Source: Pyropia yezoensis
Taxonomy: Eukaryota; Rhodophyta; Bangiophyceae; Bangiales; Bangiaceae
Assembly: GCA_009829735.1 (NCBI GenBank)
Contig: CM020619.1
Location: forward strand, 11,274,375 to 11,338,374
Direction of reading: 5' to 3'
Length of the DNA: 64,000 nt
Shown: one piece after another, positions 1 to 10,733 of the stretch
Layout of the letters: every line of letters starts with the position of its first letter
How positions within the stretch are numbered: the first letter of the stretch is position 1
Position numbers and translations under genes: made by a program
The notes under the pieces: generated by a model
What the model saw: the letters and a program-made list of their open reading frames with translations, nothing else
Told to the model about the DNA's origin: nothing
Database searches by the model: none

Positions 1-1553
1 GGCAGGAGCCGCGACGACTCGGATATCACCGCGGAAAGAAGAGGGAGGGCGTCCAGCTCCTCAGCGCTAAGAAGTTTGCGCGGTGAGTGTCGAGGGCCGC
101 CGCCGCTGTCGCTATCACCATCCGTCGGGAGGGTGGTACCAGCGTGGCTGTCCTTCGCACCGGTGGGAGCGTCTAGGGCGGTGGCAGCTTTGATTTCCGC
201 CACCAGTTCCGCCTGTACCTTTGGATGCTTGGCCAGGTGGTAAAACAGAAACGCCAGCGTCGCGGCTGTGGTGTCCGTGCCCGCAAACGCAATCGTCGCA
301 GCATTGTCCAGGACGTCCGCCTCGGACAGGCGGGTGTCCTCGATCGGCAGTGAAGCGCCCTCGCCGCCATTCGCATCGCCGGCCGCGTCCAGAAGCGCGT
401 CCAGTAAGGGCACAGGCTGCAGCGGCGGCGAACCCTGCAGCTGTGCCCGTGCTCGATCCTCCCGCCGTCGGGCAATGACGGAGGTCAGCTCTTCTCGGAT
501 GGTCGCCTCCGCCGCCCACACCCGCCGGTTTCCCGCCGTCGGCAATGACCACAGCGCACTCCACGGGCGGCTGACCCGCCGAGGTATCGCCAGAGTGATG
601 GTGTGCATGGCATCGTAAAACGGGCGCTGTGTATGCGCGGCCGTGTCCCCCACACCACCATCCTCCGCGCTTCGTCCAGAGGCGCCGGACGACGGCGCAG
701 CGGCTTCAGGGTACAGCTTCCACTCAGAGCCAAAGGCATAACCGCCAAGGGATTCAAACATAATCTCCTGGGACCACGCCATCATGTCCACTGGGATGCC
801 CACGTCGACCTCAGCGCCTCTGGGCGCGATTGCAGTGCTTTTCCCGGACGACTGCGCCGCCGCAGTGGCCGCGGCTGTTAGCCGGTCGAGCCCCCGCCCG
901 ACAGCAGCCCGGGTGGTTGGCAGGACACCTTCCTTCCCGCTGGGCCACCGTCCACCACCCCCCCCCCCAGCGACGGCGCCGTGCAGCACCCGGCGGATGC
1001 GGCGCCAGTCAGCGCCCTCGACCACAATCGCCGACCGCGGGTAGAAAGGCCCAAACACAAACCGGAACAGGTCCGAGTTAGACCACCCACCGCGGGAGGC
1101 GGTGAATATGGCTTCTGCAAGCCCCGAGTCCGCGATGCTGACCATAATGCGGGGGCCCAGGTGCAGCTTCACCACTCTCCCGTACGTGGCGTGGAGGTTG
1201 AAAAATGACTTGGGCAGGTTGTGCGCATCGATGTGAAAGACATTGCCGACGATGGGGTAGGGCGGTGGGCCTGGAATGCCAGTGGGCACCGGTCGCCGGG
1301 TTAGGATGCAGAAAAAGAGGGACGACGCGACCACCAGCAGCAGTGTGACGCCGGCGACCGTGGAAAAGAAGAACGCGGAGGACACGACAGCGCCCTGGGC
1401 AGCCACTGCCGACGTCGGCAAGGGAGCATCCATTACGGCCACCACGAAATCGACACGGCTAACCAAGACGCGATGTCGCCTAAGACGAGCCGTACCAGCA
1501 TGCCAGGGTGTGAGAAGCAGGACCGTTGGAAGCAGCGGCGCGACAGTGATCAT
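1..1553 (-). CDS. Cytochrome P450, partial (C-terminal part lies outside the window)
   Basis: A single uninterrupted frame runs from an ATG at 1553 to the left edge. A second in-frame ATG at 1433 gives a more ordinary P450 N-terminus: a hydrophobic anchor followed by the Pro-rich hinge GIPGPPPYPIVGN. Either start is possible; the 40 extra residues are hydrophobic then basic and could be a targeting extension. The I-helix oxygen-activation motif AGTDTT lies at 284..267, and the K-helix ExxR (ESSRLLP) lies at 20..9, immediately before the edge. The Cys heme loop is therefore missing only because of the window boundary. Family knowledge: a membrane-anchored heme monooxygenase. The CYP family and substrate cannot be told from this part. 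No intron is needed. Low-complexity Gly/Ala/Ser insertions occur in the middle third. Confidence 0.9.
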   Translation of the reverse strand, partial: MITVAPLLPTVLLLTPWHAGTARLRRHRVLVSRVDFVVAVMDAPLPTSAVAAQGAVVSSAFFFSTVAGVTLLLVVASSLFFCILTRRPVPTGIPGPPPYPIVGNVFHIDAHNLPKSFFNLHATYGRVVKLHLGPRIMVSIADSGLAEAIFTASRGGWSNSDLFRFVFGPFYPRSAIVVEGADWRRIRRVLHGAVAGGGGGGRWPSGKEGVLPTTRAAVGRGLDRLTAAATAAAQSSGKSTAIAPRGAEVDVGIPVDMMAWSQEIMFESLGGYAFGSEWKLYPEAAAPSSGASGRSAEDGGVGDTAAHTQRPFYDAMHTITLAIPRRVSRPWSALWSLPTAGNRRVWAAEATIREELTSVIARRREDRARAQLQGSPPLQPVPLLDALLDAAGDANGGEGASLPIEDTRLSEADVLDNAATIAFAGTDTTAATLAFLFYHLAKHPKVQAELVAEIKAATALDAPTGAKDSHAGTTLPTDGDSDSGGGPRHSPRKLLSAEELDALPLLSAVISESSRLL

Positions 1554-2663
1554 TTTTCGCCGTGTTTTTTGTCTGCCTCGTCAGTCGTTGATCATGCGGT
1601 ATTTACTTTCACATCCTGTACAAGTTACTGTATGTCCAGGACAATATAATTTAATTCAAAACACAGAGTGAACTAAGTTGAGAGACACAGGCGTGCGGCT
1701 AATTTGCTCCGACGAGACTGTTAACACCCCTCTGCGTTGCCTACGGGAGGTGTCTGGAAGGCACTGGGGATAGCGCAGGTCGACTGACGCGCGCATACTT
1801 CGTCGCCGGCCTGTCCATCACAGCTGCAGGGCGTGGGGAGCTAGGCATAGGCGTGGTGAGCGGCCAAGCCTGCTGGCGTGTCTCTGCAGGGACGTCGTGC
1901 AGCGAGCGAAAAGGCCGGGCGCTGTGACGGACGGATTTACAGAGGAGGCCACGCGGGCGGCCTCCCCATCTATGAGGGTTTGGGTCCAACGGAGGACGGG
2001 GTGGCTTGTCCTGCGGAAGAGAGAAAGGCTTCCCATGAGGCGTTACGTACAGCGTATTGCGCACACACTGCAGCCGAGGACCCTGGGATTGGCCAGAATA
2101 GCTCCGTCAGACTCTAAACTAAACGAACGTCGGAGGGGGTGTTCACCACTTGGTACTCTCCCACGCAAGGCACCATCAACGACTGAGCGGCGGCCGATCG
2201 TACGGCACTGATCGCGTGGCTCCCGCTGGAAGGCCAGCACACGCCAGCAGCCATGGATCACGACTGGTCGTCGGGACAGTGTCTCTTCTTTGCTGGGTGT
2301 AAGACGTTAAGCGTCCGCCTGTCCCCCCCGACCCCCCGCCGCGGCGGCGGGGTCATGATACGTACATTCTTGACGTATTCGACCCGGCTTGTCACCTGTC
2401 CGCCATGGGAGGGGTGGTCAAGATGCGAGGCACGGAGGGACGAGCGCTGGCAAGAGCCGCGTCTGTCATTGGCCTGCACGCCCCCGCACCCTTCCCACCT
2501 TCCCAGCTGTCAAGCCAAGGGCTAGGGCGTGGCGAGAACGGCCGACGCCTGCGTGGCCCGACACGTGAAAGACCAATGCAGAACAAATAACCGATGCGGC
2601 ACCAATGGCTCAAGGTGAGGAGGCCCTCCCCGCCGGGCTGCCTACGCGGTGCCGCTGCCCGTT
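1554..2663. other. Intergenic region between the P450 5' end and the AP-3 beta 3' end
   Basis: No supportable gene. It should hold the P450 promoter and the 3' end of the AP-3 beta gene. A GC-rich palindromic run (CCCCGCCGCGGCGGCGGGG) lies near 2334-2352. The short open frames here are what GC-rich DNA gives by chance. Confidence 0.5.
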
Positions 2664-5600
2664 TCATTCGAGCAAGTCGTCCACTTGCGCCCCCTGCGGG
2701 GGCGCTGACGAACCTCCCCCCGCCGCTGCCGTAGCTCCTCCGGTGGGCGCCGCCGTCAAGGCCGCCGCGGGGCTCACCGTCGGGCGGGCGCCCGCCAGCT
2801 CTGTCACCCAGTCGTCCCGCGGGGGTGGACCCGCCGGCCGGCGACGCGGGGCAGTAGCTGGCGGAGGGCCCGCCGTCGCTGCACTGCCGCCGCCAAAAAA
2901 GGCGTCGAGGTCCACGCCGCCACCGCCACCGCCCGCTGGCGCAGACGTCGCCGTGGCACCGGGATCGACGGGCGGAGGCCTCGCGGCCTCAGCCTCCACC
3001 CCTCCTTCCTCCTCCTCCGTCTCGAGCTCCTCAGTCGCCTCCTCCTCATCGTACGGGTCTTCCTCGCCGGTGGAGCGGTCAGTCGCCTCCTCCCCTGTTG
3101 AAGCCCCCTCTTCAGCATAGAAGCGCTCTGGGTCCAACAACGCATCCGCGGCAGCTTGACGCCTCCGAGCATCCCGGGCCCAGTCGCGGCCGCCATTCGC
3201 AACTGTCGCCCATCCAGTCCCTCCGCCTCGGCTGCCCCCCCCTGCGTGCTCCTCGCTGTCTTGGTCATCCGCCCCGCCCGACGGCACCCCGTGCGCCGTC
3301 ATCCACTCAGAGCTGATCCCGGCGAGACGGCGGCCGCTCTCCCCCCCAAACCCACGGCCACCACTCACGCCCCCTCCCGCCGCCCACTCTGCGCTACTCA
3401 TGCCCGACCCGCCCATACCCATGGGAGCAGTAGGCTTCACCTCAGCCGCCCTCAGAGCGTCGGCCGAGGCCGCCGTGGCCCAGGCAGGTAGCGCCGCCTC
3501 AGGCGGTGGCGCAGAGCCGAGCGCGTGAAAGAGGGAGCCGAGGACGACCCCGGGCGCCAACGGCCGCCCCCCTCGACCATCACTGTCGCCCAGGACGTCG
3601 CCAGCGGGGGTACAGGCGGGCTTCTTGGCCAACAGCGCGACGGCCACTGCCGCACGCAGACGAGCCATACCAGCCGACGTCGAGGCAGACGACGGCAGCG
3701 GAGCCGTCAGGAGAGCGGCGAGCAGCCGTGCCTTATCCCGCACGTCCCAGTCTGCGTCCAGAGACGCCAGACGCAAAACTTGCACGAGCAGCGCCGCCTC
3801 CACTGACGCGGCTACGGCCGGCTTGTCGTCGTCGGCGGTGGGGCTACCATCGGCAAGAGCCGCAAGATCATCTACGCCACCGCTGGCACCACCGCCGTCA
3901 CCGCCAGCGGCGAATCCAGCCCCTACCGCCGGCCGAGCAGCGAGCTTGGCTGCCAAATTCACCACCTGCAGCTTGACCCCTGGCGCCTCCGCAGCAAATC
4001 GTGCAGCCAGCAGCCGCAGCGTTTCCGCTGCGACCAGGCGGGGCAGCAGGTCACCCGCAAACTCGCCGATCAGCCAAACAATGGCAGCCCGTGCGGCCGG
4101 GGCATCCACCCGCCGTGCACCGCGGCGGGCGGCAGACGCCGCCTCCGCGGTGCCGTCGCCGCCACCATCATGCTCGTGCTCGTATTCGGCAGTCTCGGAT
4201 CGAGGCTTGCGCCGTCGACGCCGCCGGGGGCTCGCTGGGGCGCCACCTGGCCCACCACCACCCGTGTCGTCGTCATTATCGCCAACGTTCAACAGCAAAC
4301 TCGAAGAGGCCGGCATCTTGTCTAGCCCCCCAGAGTTGTCCATGCGCTTGGCGGTTCCACCCTCCGCCACATGATCCGACGTGGCGCCCCCTCCCTCCTC
4401 AACAGGCGGTGACTGCGCGTACTCCCCCGCCAACAGCGCCGCAGCCAGGTACTGCAGCGCGCCCGCGTGAGCGGACGGATCTCGCTGCAGCAGCCGCCGC
4501 AACACGCCCACCGCTTCCGCTACCACAACGTCAGACGCACCTGCCGCAACAACCCCCGAAAGCCGCCGCACGGCGGCGGCAGCCGACGGCGGGTGAGCCG
4601 CAGCCAGCTTGCCCAGCCCGCCCGCGCACGTAACCGCGACTACCGGGTCGGGAGAGGCCAGACCAAGGCCGAGGAGCGTCAGCAGTGCTGCCCGTTGAGG
4701 CGGAGAAGCTACCCCGCCACCTCGCTCCGCGAGCACCGAAAGCAGCGAAGCCTTCAGCGCAGCAACGGACGAGCCATCGGCAGTGGCGGGGAGGAGCTCG
4801 GCCACATGAGGCAGAAGGGTGGCGGGCGCCACACGGGTAACAGCAATGGCCGCCTGGACGGCAACGGCGGCGGTGGCGGGGGAGCCGCTGAGAAGCAGCC
4901 GCAAGAGCGGTTTGGCTGCCACTCGCGCCAACAAAGAAGTGGGGGCCGTGTGGTAGAGGAGAGAGATGGCGGCCATAACAACGCCTGCGTGCGGGCTGGC
5001 CAGCAGCGGCTGCACCGAATCAAGCAGCAGATCCATGTCGGCCGCACCATCGGTTTGGCGTGTCGGGTCCCCAGCTACGGGGTGACCGCTCGCAGAGGAC
5101 GGCGGCGGCAGGGACGGTACGTCTGCATAAAAGTCGTCCTCAGCTAACAAGCCGTTGCCGCTGCTGCCACTAGCAGCACGGGCGGCCGCGAAGACCGCCG
5201 AGGTGCCCGCCGCCTGAACACCACCCCCCTCTCGCTCACCGCGGTGGGGTGGCGGTAGCTGGGTGCGCGCGTACCGCAAGAGGGCGGCGACAACTGTCCC
5301 CTGCGCCCATGGCTCCATGCTTGGCAGCGCGCGGCACAGGCGCCGGAAGTGGGGGTGAAGGAAGTCGTATCGCCTGGGCGCGACCTCCGTCCACGCCGCC
5401 ACCGCGGCGGCGGCCACAGCCATGGATGCGTCGCCGAGCAGGCGCGTCAGCGGCGGGAGGAGCTCATCCACCGAATCCACGTCCAGGGCGTACACCTTGG
5501 CCACCGCCGCAGCTGCCGTCTGCCGAACGTACGGGGAGGCATCGCCCGCGGCGGTTGTCACAGCTGATGTGACAATGGGAAGCACCGCCGGTACGCGGAT

Positions 5601-5996
5601 GGCAGACAGGACGCGAAGGGCGAGCGCGCGGATGGGCGGGTGCGGGTGGCCCACGTCTTTTTGGAAGGTATTGAGGCTGAGGAGTGCCAGCTCTGGTTGT
5701 GCCTCAGCATAGTGCACCAGGTAGAGGTAGACCAACTTCTTCACCCCCAGGGCGGGACACACAATGTTCTTGACAACGGCAGGGAACAGCCGCGAGGCGT
5801 CCTTGCCCAGGGACAACAGCGCCACAACGCGCTTCATCGCGTCAAGCTTCTCTGGTAGAGACGACGAGTCCAGCTGCCGGGCAATGTCCACCTCACGCAC
5901 CATGCTGCTCTCAAAGTACTGAGCGTCAGAAAGGGCAGCGCCAAGACGCGCCGCCGCCGCCGAAGCGACGGACGAAGCCGTAGTGGTCATTGACAT
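2664..5996 (-). CDS. AP3B: AP-3 complex subunit beta (beta-adaptin of the AP-3 sorting adaptor)
   Basis: 1,110 residues from the ATG at 5996, intronless. The frame is open further upstream, but family similarity starts just after this ATG. The N-terminal adaptin HEAT-repeat trunk is clear: DAMKRVVALLSLGKDASRLF, then FPAVVKNIVCPALGVKKLVY and the YARTQ segment, which resemble AP-3 beta more than AP-1/2 beta. Family knowledge: beta3 pairs with delta, mu3 and sigma3 to sort cargo from endosomes/TGN to vacuole or lysosome-related compartments. A Gly/Ser loop interrupts the trunk, a basic cluster (RRRRRRKPRSE) lies near residue 590, and a Glu-rich acidic stretch lies near 965-1000, as in the AP-3 hinge. 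The tail is low complexity with VDLDAFFGG and ends VDDLLE; a folded beta appendage is not evident. Divergent from the PPR gene. Confidence 0.9.
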   Translation of the reverse strand: MSMTTTASSVASAAAARLGAALSDAQYFESSMVREVDIARQLDSSSLPEKLDAMKRVVALLSLGKDASRLFPAVVKNIVCPALGVKKLVYLYLVHYAEAQPELALLSLNTFQKDVGHPHPPIRALALRVLSAIRVPAVLPIVTSAVTTAAGDASPYVRQTAAAAVAKVYALDVDSVDELLPPLTRLLGDASMAVAAAAVAAWTEVAPRRYDFLHPHFRRLCRALPSMEPWAQGTVVAALLRYARTQLPPPHRGEREGGGVQAAGTSAVFAAARAASGSSGNGLLAEDDFYADVPSLPPPSSASGHPVAGDPTRQTDGAADMDLLLDSVQPLLASPHAGVVMAAISLLYHTAPTSLLARVAAKPLLRLLLSGSPATAAVAVQAAIAVTRVAPATLLPHVAELLPATADGSSVAALKASLLSVLAERGGGVASPPQRAALLTLLGLGLASPDPVVAVTCAGGLGKLAAAHPPSAAAAVRRLSGVVAAGASDVVVAEAVGVLRRLLQRDPSAHAGALQYLAAALLAGEYAQSPPVEEGGGATSDHVAEGGTAKRMDNSGGLDKMPASSSLLLNVGDNDDDTGGGGPGGAPASPRRRRRRKPRSETAEYEHEHDGGGDGTAEAASAARRGARRVDAPAARAAIVWLIGEFAGDLLPRLVAAETLRLLAARFAAEAPGVKLQVVNLAAKLAARPAVGAGFAAGGDGGGASGGVDDLAALADGSPTADDDKPAVAASVEAALLVQVLRLASLDADWDVRDKARLLAALLTAPLPSSASTSAGMARLRAAVAVALLAKKPACTPAGDVLGDSDGRGGRPLAPGVVLGSLFHALGSAPPPEAALPAWATAASADALRAAEVKPTAPMGMGGSGMSSAEWAAGGGVSGGRGFGGESGRRLAGISSEWMTAHGVPSGGADDQDSEEHAGGGSRGGGTGWATVANGGRDWARDARRRQAAADALLDPERFYAEEGASTGEEATDRSTGEEDPYDEEEATEELETEEEEGGVEAEAARPPPVDPGATATSAPAGGGGGGVDLDAFFGGGSAATAGPPPATAPRRRPAGPPPRDDWVTELAGARPTVSPAAALTAAPTGGATAAAGGGSSAPPQGAQVDDLLE

Positions 5997-6520
5997 GGTG
6001 GCCAATCGCAAGGCCGTCCGGAGATGAGAAATGAGAAACCAGGCACCAGCATAGAGAAGAAAACAACTTTTCCCCAGGGATAGGCGGACAGAGGAGCAAC
6101 GACCAGCAGCAGCGAGGTGGCGCAGGGCACACGCACAGTGCTTGGGGGGGACAACCAAGTGACGACAGCAGGACTGGTCGACACGACAGGTGTAGTTCGA
6201 CGCCAGTTGGAATGCTGTAAGCATGTACAGTACTGTGCACAGGACCTGGCTGAAATAATTAGTCTTTACGTATTTGTCTTTCTGCTCGGCGAACGCCGGC
6301 GGCGCGAGGGGTGAGGCATGTGAACCGCACTCCGACGTCACGGTCGCTTTCGCGCAGACGCCGCCCGATCCGGCCATCCCCCGACACAGCTGAGTCCCAC
6401 GCGTTCTTGGCAGCTTTGCTGCCATCACTGTCCAAACCCTTTCTATCTCTCACCTGTGCACCCCTACCCCTACTTCCTGTATCACCCCTTCCTCGCCAGC
6501 CGGTGTGCGTGCGGGCGACC
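5997..6520. promoter_or_regulatory. Shared divergent promoter region of AP-3 beta and the PPR gene
   Basis: 524 bp separate the two start codons on opposite strands. The stretch is AT-richer around 6040-6280 than the flanking coding DNA. No TATA element or named operator is evident. Open frames of both genes extend into it, but the family-matching parts start at 5996 and 6521. Confidence 0.5.
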
Positions 6521-9136
6521 ATGGTGGGATGGGTGTTCCGGGCGGGCGGCAGCGCGACGCGGGCGGGCCTCGCCACGGCCGCCCGCAGCGGCCTACTGCT
6601 GCGGCCGGCAGTGGCACCGGTCGCGGCCCCCCGACTGTCCCGTGCGTCAGTGGTGACGCACGATGGCCCCCCCGCGGCGGTGGCAAGTGCAGCCCTACGC
6701 CAGCGGCTCCTCTGCTCGTCTGCCCTGACGCGGTCGACGGCGGCGGCCGAGGCGGCCGAGTCACCGCTAGCCGCGGCCTCATCGGGAAGCCTTTCCGACG
6801 GGGCCGCAGCTGCGGATACCGCTGCGGATGAGGCAGACTCCCCGGCCCCGGTGCCTGCTGCCGTCGAAGTGGACGCTGCCGCCGCCCCCTCGTCGGCGTC
6901 GTCGTCGTCGTCGACCGCGGCCGTCGACGCGGGTGCGGGCACGTCGGTCGGCCTTGGCGCTGAGTTTATCAGTCGCCCGCTTGGCCGTCCATTGGAGGGC
7001 TCGCCCAGCCTCGTGTCGGTCGCCTCCTCCATCTCGGACGCCTCCCTGCTGGACGGTCCTCGGGCACCCGCCGAGGCGATGCGCTTGGAGAGGGAGATTG
7101 GGAAGCTCTTGACTGAGTCTCGCCTCCACCAAGTCGTTGCGGCCATGCTCGACGCCATCCGCGTCGGGGCCGTGGCGCCCACCCGGCGCACATTCATCAT
7201 GGCTCTGTCGGCTGCCAACCGTATCTCGTGGGCCAGCGCTGCCATCTCCATCCATGAGGCGAGTCGTGGCGCAGGCGTGGCGCTTGGCCTCAACGACTAT
7301 AACAGCCTCCTTCGCACCCTTTCCCGCGTCGGTGCCGTTGACCGCATGCGGGCGGTGATTGACGAAATGTGGGCGGCGGGAGACGGGGCCGCGCCTGACA
7401 CCCGCTCCTACGACCAGCTGGTGACGGCGCTGGCCGTCTCGAGGGCGCACACAGTCAAGGATGCACTGGACGTAACAGACGAGATGCGGGCAAAGGGGGT
7501 AATGCCCTCGGTGGGCACCTATGAGCGGTTTGTGGCGGCGTGCGTGGCGGCCAGTAAGATCCGGATGGCGACTGCCACGCTGGCAGCCATGAACGACCAG
7601 GGGGTGGCGGCCAACGCTCGCACCTACGCAGTGGTGCTCGCGGCGGCGGCGAACGCCAACCTCTCCGACGATGTCGCCAAGCTGTTGCCTCTGGCGTTGG
7701 CCGCCCTCGAGCCTTACACCGAGTACCTCCGTCAGGGTCCCGCCACCAGCCCGCGCTACCGAAAGGCGCCTGTACGGTCCTCGGGAGCGAACGCTGGCGC
7801 TAGCGTTCATGATGGGGCGGACGGCTCTCACTCAGGGGAGGCGAACACTGCCTCTTTCTTGCTCAACCCACGGCTAGAAGTAGCTGTTTTGGTTGCAGCG
7901 ATTGCCGCGGCGGCGCGGACCGATCACGCTGCGCTCGCTAACCAGGTGTGGCAACTTGCCCGGTCGCCCGCCTATGCCGACTGGACACCTCCCGTGCCGG
8001 TCGTGCAGGCACTGTTGGGCGCCCGCGCGGGGGCTGGGGAGATAGCCGCCGCCTTTGACGCCATCGATGAAATGCAGGCGCTCGAGTACGACCCCAACGC
8101 GGTGCGCTGCCGGAGGCTTATCAACACCCTTTCCCGGTCACCGCAGAGTCTCGACGATGCCTGGTATCTTCTGCTTGCTCGTAAGGCCGCGGCGTCTGGG
8201 GAGGGGGCTCACCCTTCGACAACTGGGGATGTCGACATCGTCATGGCCGCGGCGGCTGACGGCGACATGGATGACTCCACCGAGCAGACTCCTGCCGACA
8301 ATGCGAATGATCCCGTCATCGATGACGTCTCGACTTCTGTCGACGATGCCGCGGACTCACCAACTGTGGTGAACGCCGTGGACGGTGCCGGCGCGGCTCC
8401 TGATGCCACCCCATCCCCCCCCTCAGCGGTTGGCACAGGCATTGTTGGTGGTTCCGGCACGCCCAGCGCACCCACAGTTGCCCACCTCAACGTTCTTCTC
8501 CGCGCTTGCGCGCTTGCCGGTGACGCAGTGCGGGCAAAGCAAACACTCGATGCGGCCGAGGCTGAGTTGGGCATCGTCCCCGACGCCTTTTCCTACATTG
8601 CCCTCTCGCGTGCGCAGCTGGCCGACCGCAACACGGACGCGTCGATGGCGACGCTCGATACCCTCGCGGCGGCGGGCGACACCATCCCGCGGGCGGCGGA
8701 CGCCGCGGACGAGGCGCTGACGCAGCGCGTGCTGCTGCTCAAGCTCAATGACCGCCTCGACGACGCGGTCGCTACGTTGCGGGAGAGCGTCAACGCGACT
8801 TACGCAGCCTTGGCGGCGGTAGACGTGGATGGTGCCGACGGGGCCAGCAATGTGGACGGTGGAGCGGCAGCGGCGGCGGCAGCGGTTCGCCACGCGTCGT
8901 CCCTTCCATTCAAGTTCCTCGCCCGCCGGGCGCGGCAGGTGGGCGACAGCGCGGTTGAGGCCGAGGTGCTTCGCCTGGCGGTCGTCGCGGGTTTTGACCC
9001 CGCGGACTTGTCGTCGTACATCGAGCGGCAACCGCGGGCACGGCCGGGGGGAAACGACCGGGGGCGGGGCGGTGGGGAGGGTTATCGGGGGGGGGGAGGG
9101 TTTCGCCGACGCGAGCCTCGCCACCGGGATGTTTGA
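6521..9136 (+). CDS. Pentatricopeptide repeat (PPR) protein, probably organellar
   Basis: 871 residues from ATG 6521 (context gcgaccATGG). The frame is open further upstream, but this ATG starts an Arg/Ala/Ser-rich, acid-poor leader (MVGWVFRAGGSATRAG) typical of a mitochondrial or plastid transit peptide. PPR-like helical pairs cluster at about residues 190-380, with repeat signatures such as NDYNSLLRTLSRVGAVDRMR and PDTRSYDQLVTALAVSR. Further ones lie near 500-540 and 645-720 (VAHLNVLLRACALAGDAVRA, PDAFSYIALSRAQLADRN). Low-complexity acidic Ala/Asp linkers separate the clusters. The tail is RGG-like (GRGGGEGYRGGGGFRRREPR), consistent with RNA contact. Family knowledge: PPR tracts read single-stranded RNA in organelle processing or translation. 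No DYW, SMR or other catalytic domain is seen. Target unknown. Confidence 0.85.
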   Translation: MVGWVFRAGGSATRAGLATAARSGLLLRPAVAPVAAPRLSRASVVTHDGPPAAVASAALRQRLLCSSALTRSTAAAEAAESPLAAASSGSLSDGAAAADTAADEADSPAPVPAAVEVDAAAAPSSASSSSSTAAVDAGAGTSVGLGAEFISRPLGRPLEGSPSLVSVASSISDASLLDGPRAPAEAMRLEREIGKLLTESRLHQVVAAMLDAIRVGAVAPTRRTFIMALSAANRISWASAAISIHEASRGAGVALGLNDYNSLLRTLSRVGAVDRMRAVIDEMWAAGDGAAPDTRSYDQLVTALAVSRAHTVKDALDVTDEMRAKGVMPSVGTYERFVAACVAASKIRMATATLAAMNDQGVAANARTYAVVLAAAANANLSDDVAKLLPLALAALEPYTEYLRQGPATSPRYRKAPVRSSGANAGASVHDGADGSHSGEANTASFLLNPRLEVAVLVAAIAAAARTDHAALANQVWQLARSPAYADWTPPVPVVQALLGARAGAGEIAAAFDAIDEMQALEYDPNAVRCRRLINTLSRSPQSLDDAWYLLLARKAAASGEGAHPSTTGDVDIVMAAAADGDMDDSTEQTPADNANDPVIDDVSTSVDDAADSPTVVNAVDGAGAAPDATPSPPSAVGTGIVGGSGTPSAPTVAHLNVLLRACALAGDAVRAKQTLDAAEAELGIVPDAFSYIALSRAQLADRNTDASMATLDTLAAAGDTIPRAADAADEALTQRVLLLKLNDRLDDAVATLRESVNATYAALAAVDVDGADGASNVDGGAAAAAAAVRHASSLPFKFLARRARQVGDSAVEAEVLRLAVVAGFDPADLSSYIERQPRARPGGNDRGRGGGEGYRGGGGFRRREPRHRDV

Positions 9137-9631
9137 GGGTGGGGGGAGCTGCAGCTTGGCGGACGTTGATGGGGCGCGCGAGTGAAGGCGGGTCGCGTGC
9201 AGTTTTTCAGGCCCCCACGGCCGACACGTTGCGATGGGTTTACGTCGTCGTCTTGTGTCCGGCGCTTGATTTCTCTTGTTCTTTTTTTCTTCTTCCTGTC
9301 CACCTGTCTCGAGACGGCGGGTCGAAACAAGTGTTTCCTATTGTCAAGGAAGTTAAGGAATTTGTGCTTTTGGGAAGGATCAAATATGTCTCTTTTCGCA
9401 CGCTGCCTTCATCCCGGCTCGTTCTCCTCTCTCTCGGGGAGGTGAGCTCTTCCTCTCCACTGCATCTGAGCGAGAACAGCATGTGCGAGCTGTTCCCAGT
9501 TGGCTCTTTATGTTTCATCGTCCTTCTCCATTCGCTTCCCTGATCGGTTCCTCTTTTTATTGACTGTCGGTTGTCTGCCTCTTGGACGTCGTGTCCATTG
9601 CTTCCCCAATTGCCGTCGCATCTGATGCCGC
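9137..9631. other. Intergenic region, PPR 3' end to mL43 5' end
   Basis: 495 bp on one strand, relatively T-rich. It should carry the PPR 3' UTR and the mL43 promoter. No RNA gene or repeat is seen. Confidence 0.5.
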
Positions 9632-10550
9632 ATGGCTCGCCGCGGTGTCTTTGAGTTGCGCCATGTTCTACTGCGCTACGAACTGGCGGGTGGATCGTCT
9701 GCAGGAGTGCGGTCGTTTGTAGAGACGGATCTAGTTGACTGGGCCCGAGCGCACCCGTTTGTGCGCGTCGAGACGCAAGTCCATCGTGGGCACCCCAACG
9801 TCATTGGCCAATACGGTACGTATCGTCTTCTTTGTCTGCTCTGCATGTTCTGGGCTTCATTCGGACTCATGTATTCGGTCTGTTGGGTGCAGTGGCATTG
9901 AGTTGCATAGTCTGACGTGCACGTGACTTGAAGCTCCCTTCTTGTTTGCCACTGGGCTCCTTCCCGCTCTTCTATTTTATCTGCTCACTGAACTATTTTA
10001 CCACACTCTCCGCCACCGTTCTCCAATGCGGCCCGCTTTTGCCTTCTCAGTCACTGGCTACGAGCGGCAGCTGGATCTCAAGAACCGCACCCGCGCCGAC
10101 GTGGGCGCCCGCTTTGCCTACCTTCGCAACACCCTTGGCCGGCTCGTTCCCCTCCACCGGCGGGTGCGGTCCGGCGTGACGTCGTCCCGCAACCGGTCCA
10201 TCCAGGGGATGTGGCACACTCCAGCGGGGGACCCTCGACTGCCGCCATTGCCCGTGGAGATCGCGGCCCGTGAGCGGCTGGCCACCCAGGGCCTGGACGC
10301 TGACAGCCTGGTCGAGGAGCTTGGCTTGGAAGGCTTCATGCGTGTCCTGGATAGGCTGGCGACGGAGCGGGAGGTGGCCCGGGCAGGGGGTGGAGGCGAC
10401 GTCTGGTGGGACGGGGGCCAGGGCCCCGACGGGGTGCTCCTGCGAAGATCGGGGGTAGCGTCGCTGGGCACTGTCCTGGGGGGGACGCCATCGGCGTCGG
10501 TGGCAGAGCCGCCACCGGGCGAGGAGGCGGCGGAGCAGGCGTCGAGATAA
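9632..10550 (+). CDS. MRPL43: Mitochondrial large-subunit ribosomal protein mL43 (L51/S25/CI-B8 fold)
   Basis: Two exons: 9632..9815 and 10051..10550, joined across a 235-bp intron with donor GTACGT and acceptor TTCTCAG. The join falls inside a Val codon and gives an unbroken 227-residue protein. Family-type segments are seen in order: FELRHVLLRYELAGGSSAGV at the start, VRSFVETDLVDWARAHPFV, then GQYVTGYERQLDLKNRTRAD across the splice, and RNRSIQGMWHTP, which matches the SIQGQWHP signature of animal and fungal mL43. Family knowledge: a thioredoxin-like protein near the central protuberance side of the mitoribosome. The protein runs about 100 residues beyond the conserved core as a Gly/Pro-rich tail. 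It is convergent with SSRP1, 183 bp apart. Confidence 0.85.
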
Positions 10551-10733
10551 TGCTGGATTGGAGGTGTGGGGGGAGGCTGCTGGCGCGTGATGAGGTCGCT
10601 CTCCCTACCTGGTCTTGATAGGCGCTCATGGGCCGGTGGAGTGAAATTGGCGAGTAAAAGCTTTGCACAGGTTAAGCAGAGATACGGAAAAGAAGAAAAA
10701 CAGTGCACACGTGTAGTGCGGCCCGCTCGCCCC

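Noticed and set aside
1276-1671. Plus-strand 131-codon frame
   Set aside because: Antisense shadow of the P450 N-terminus and its upstream region.
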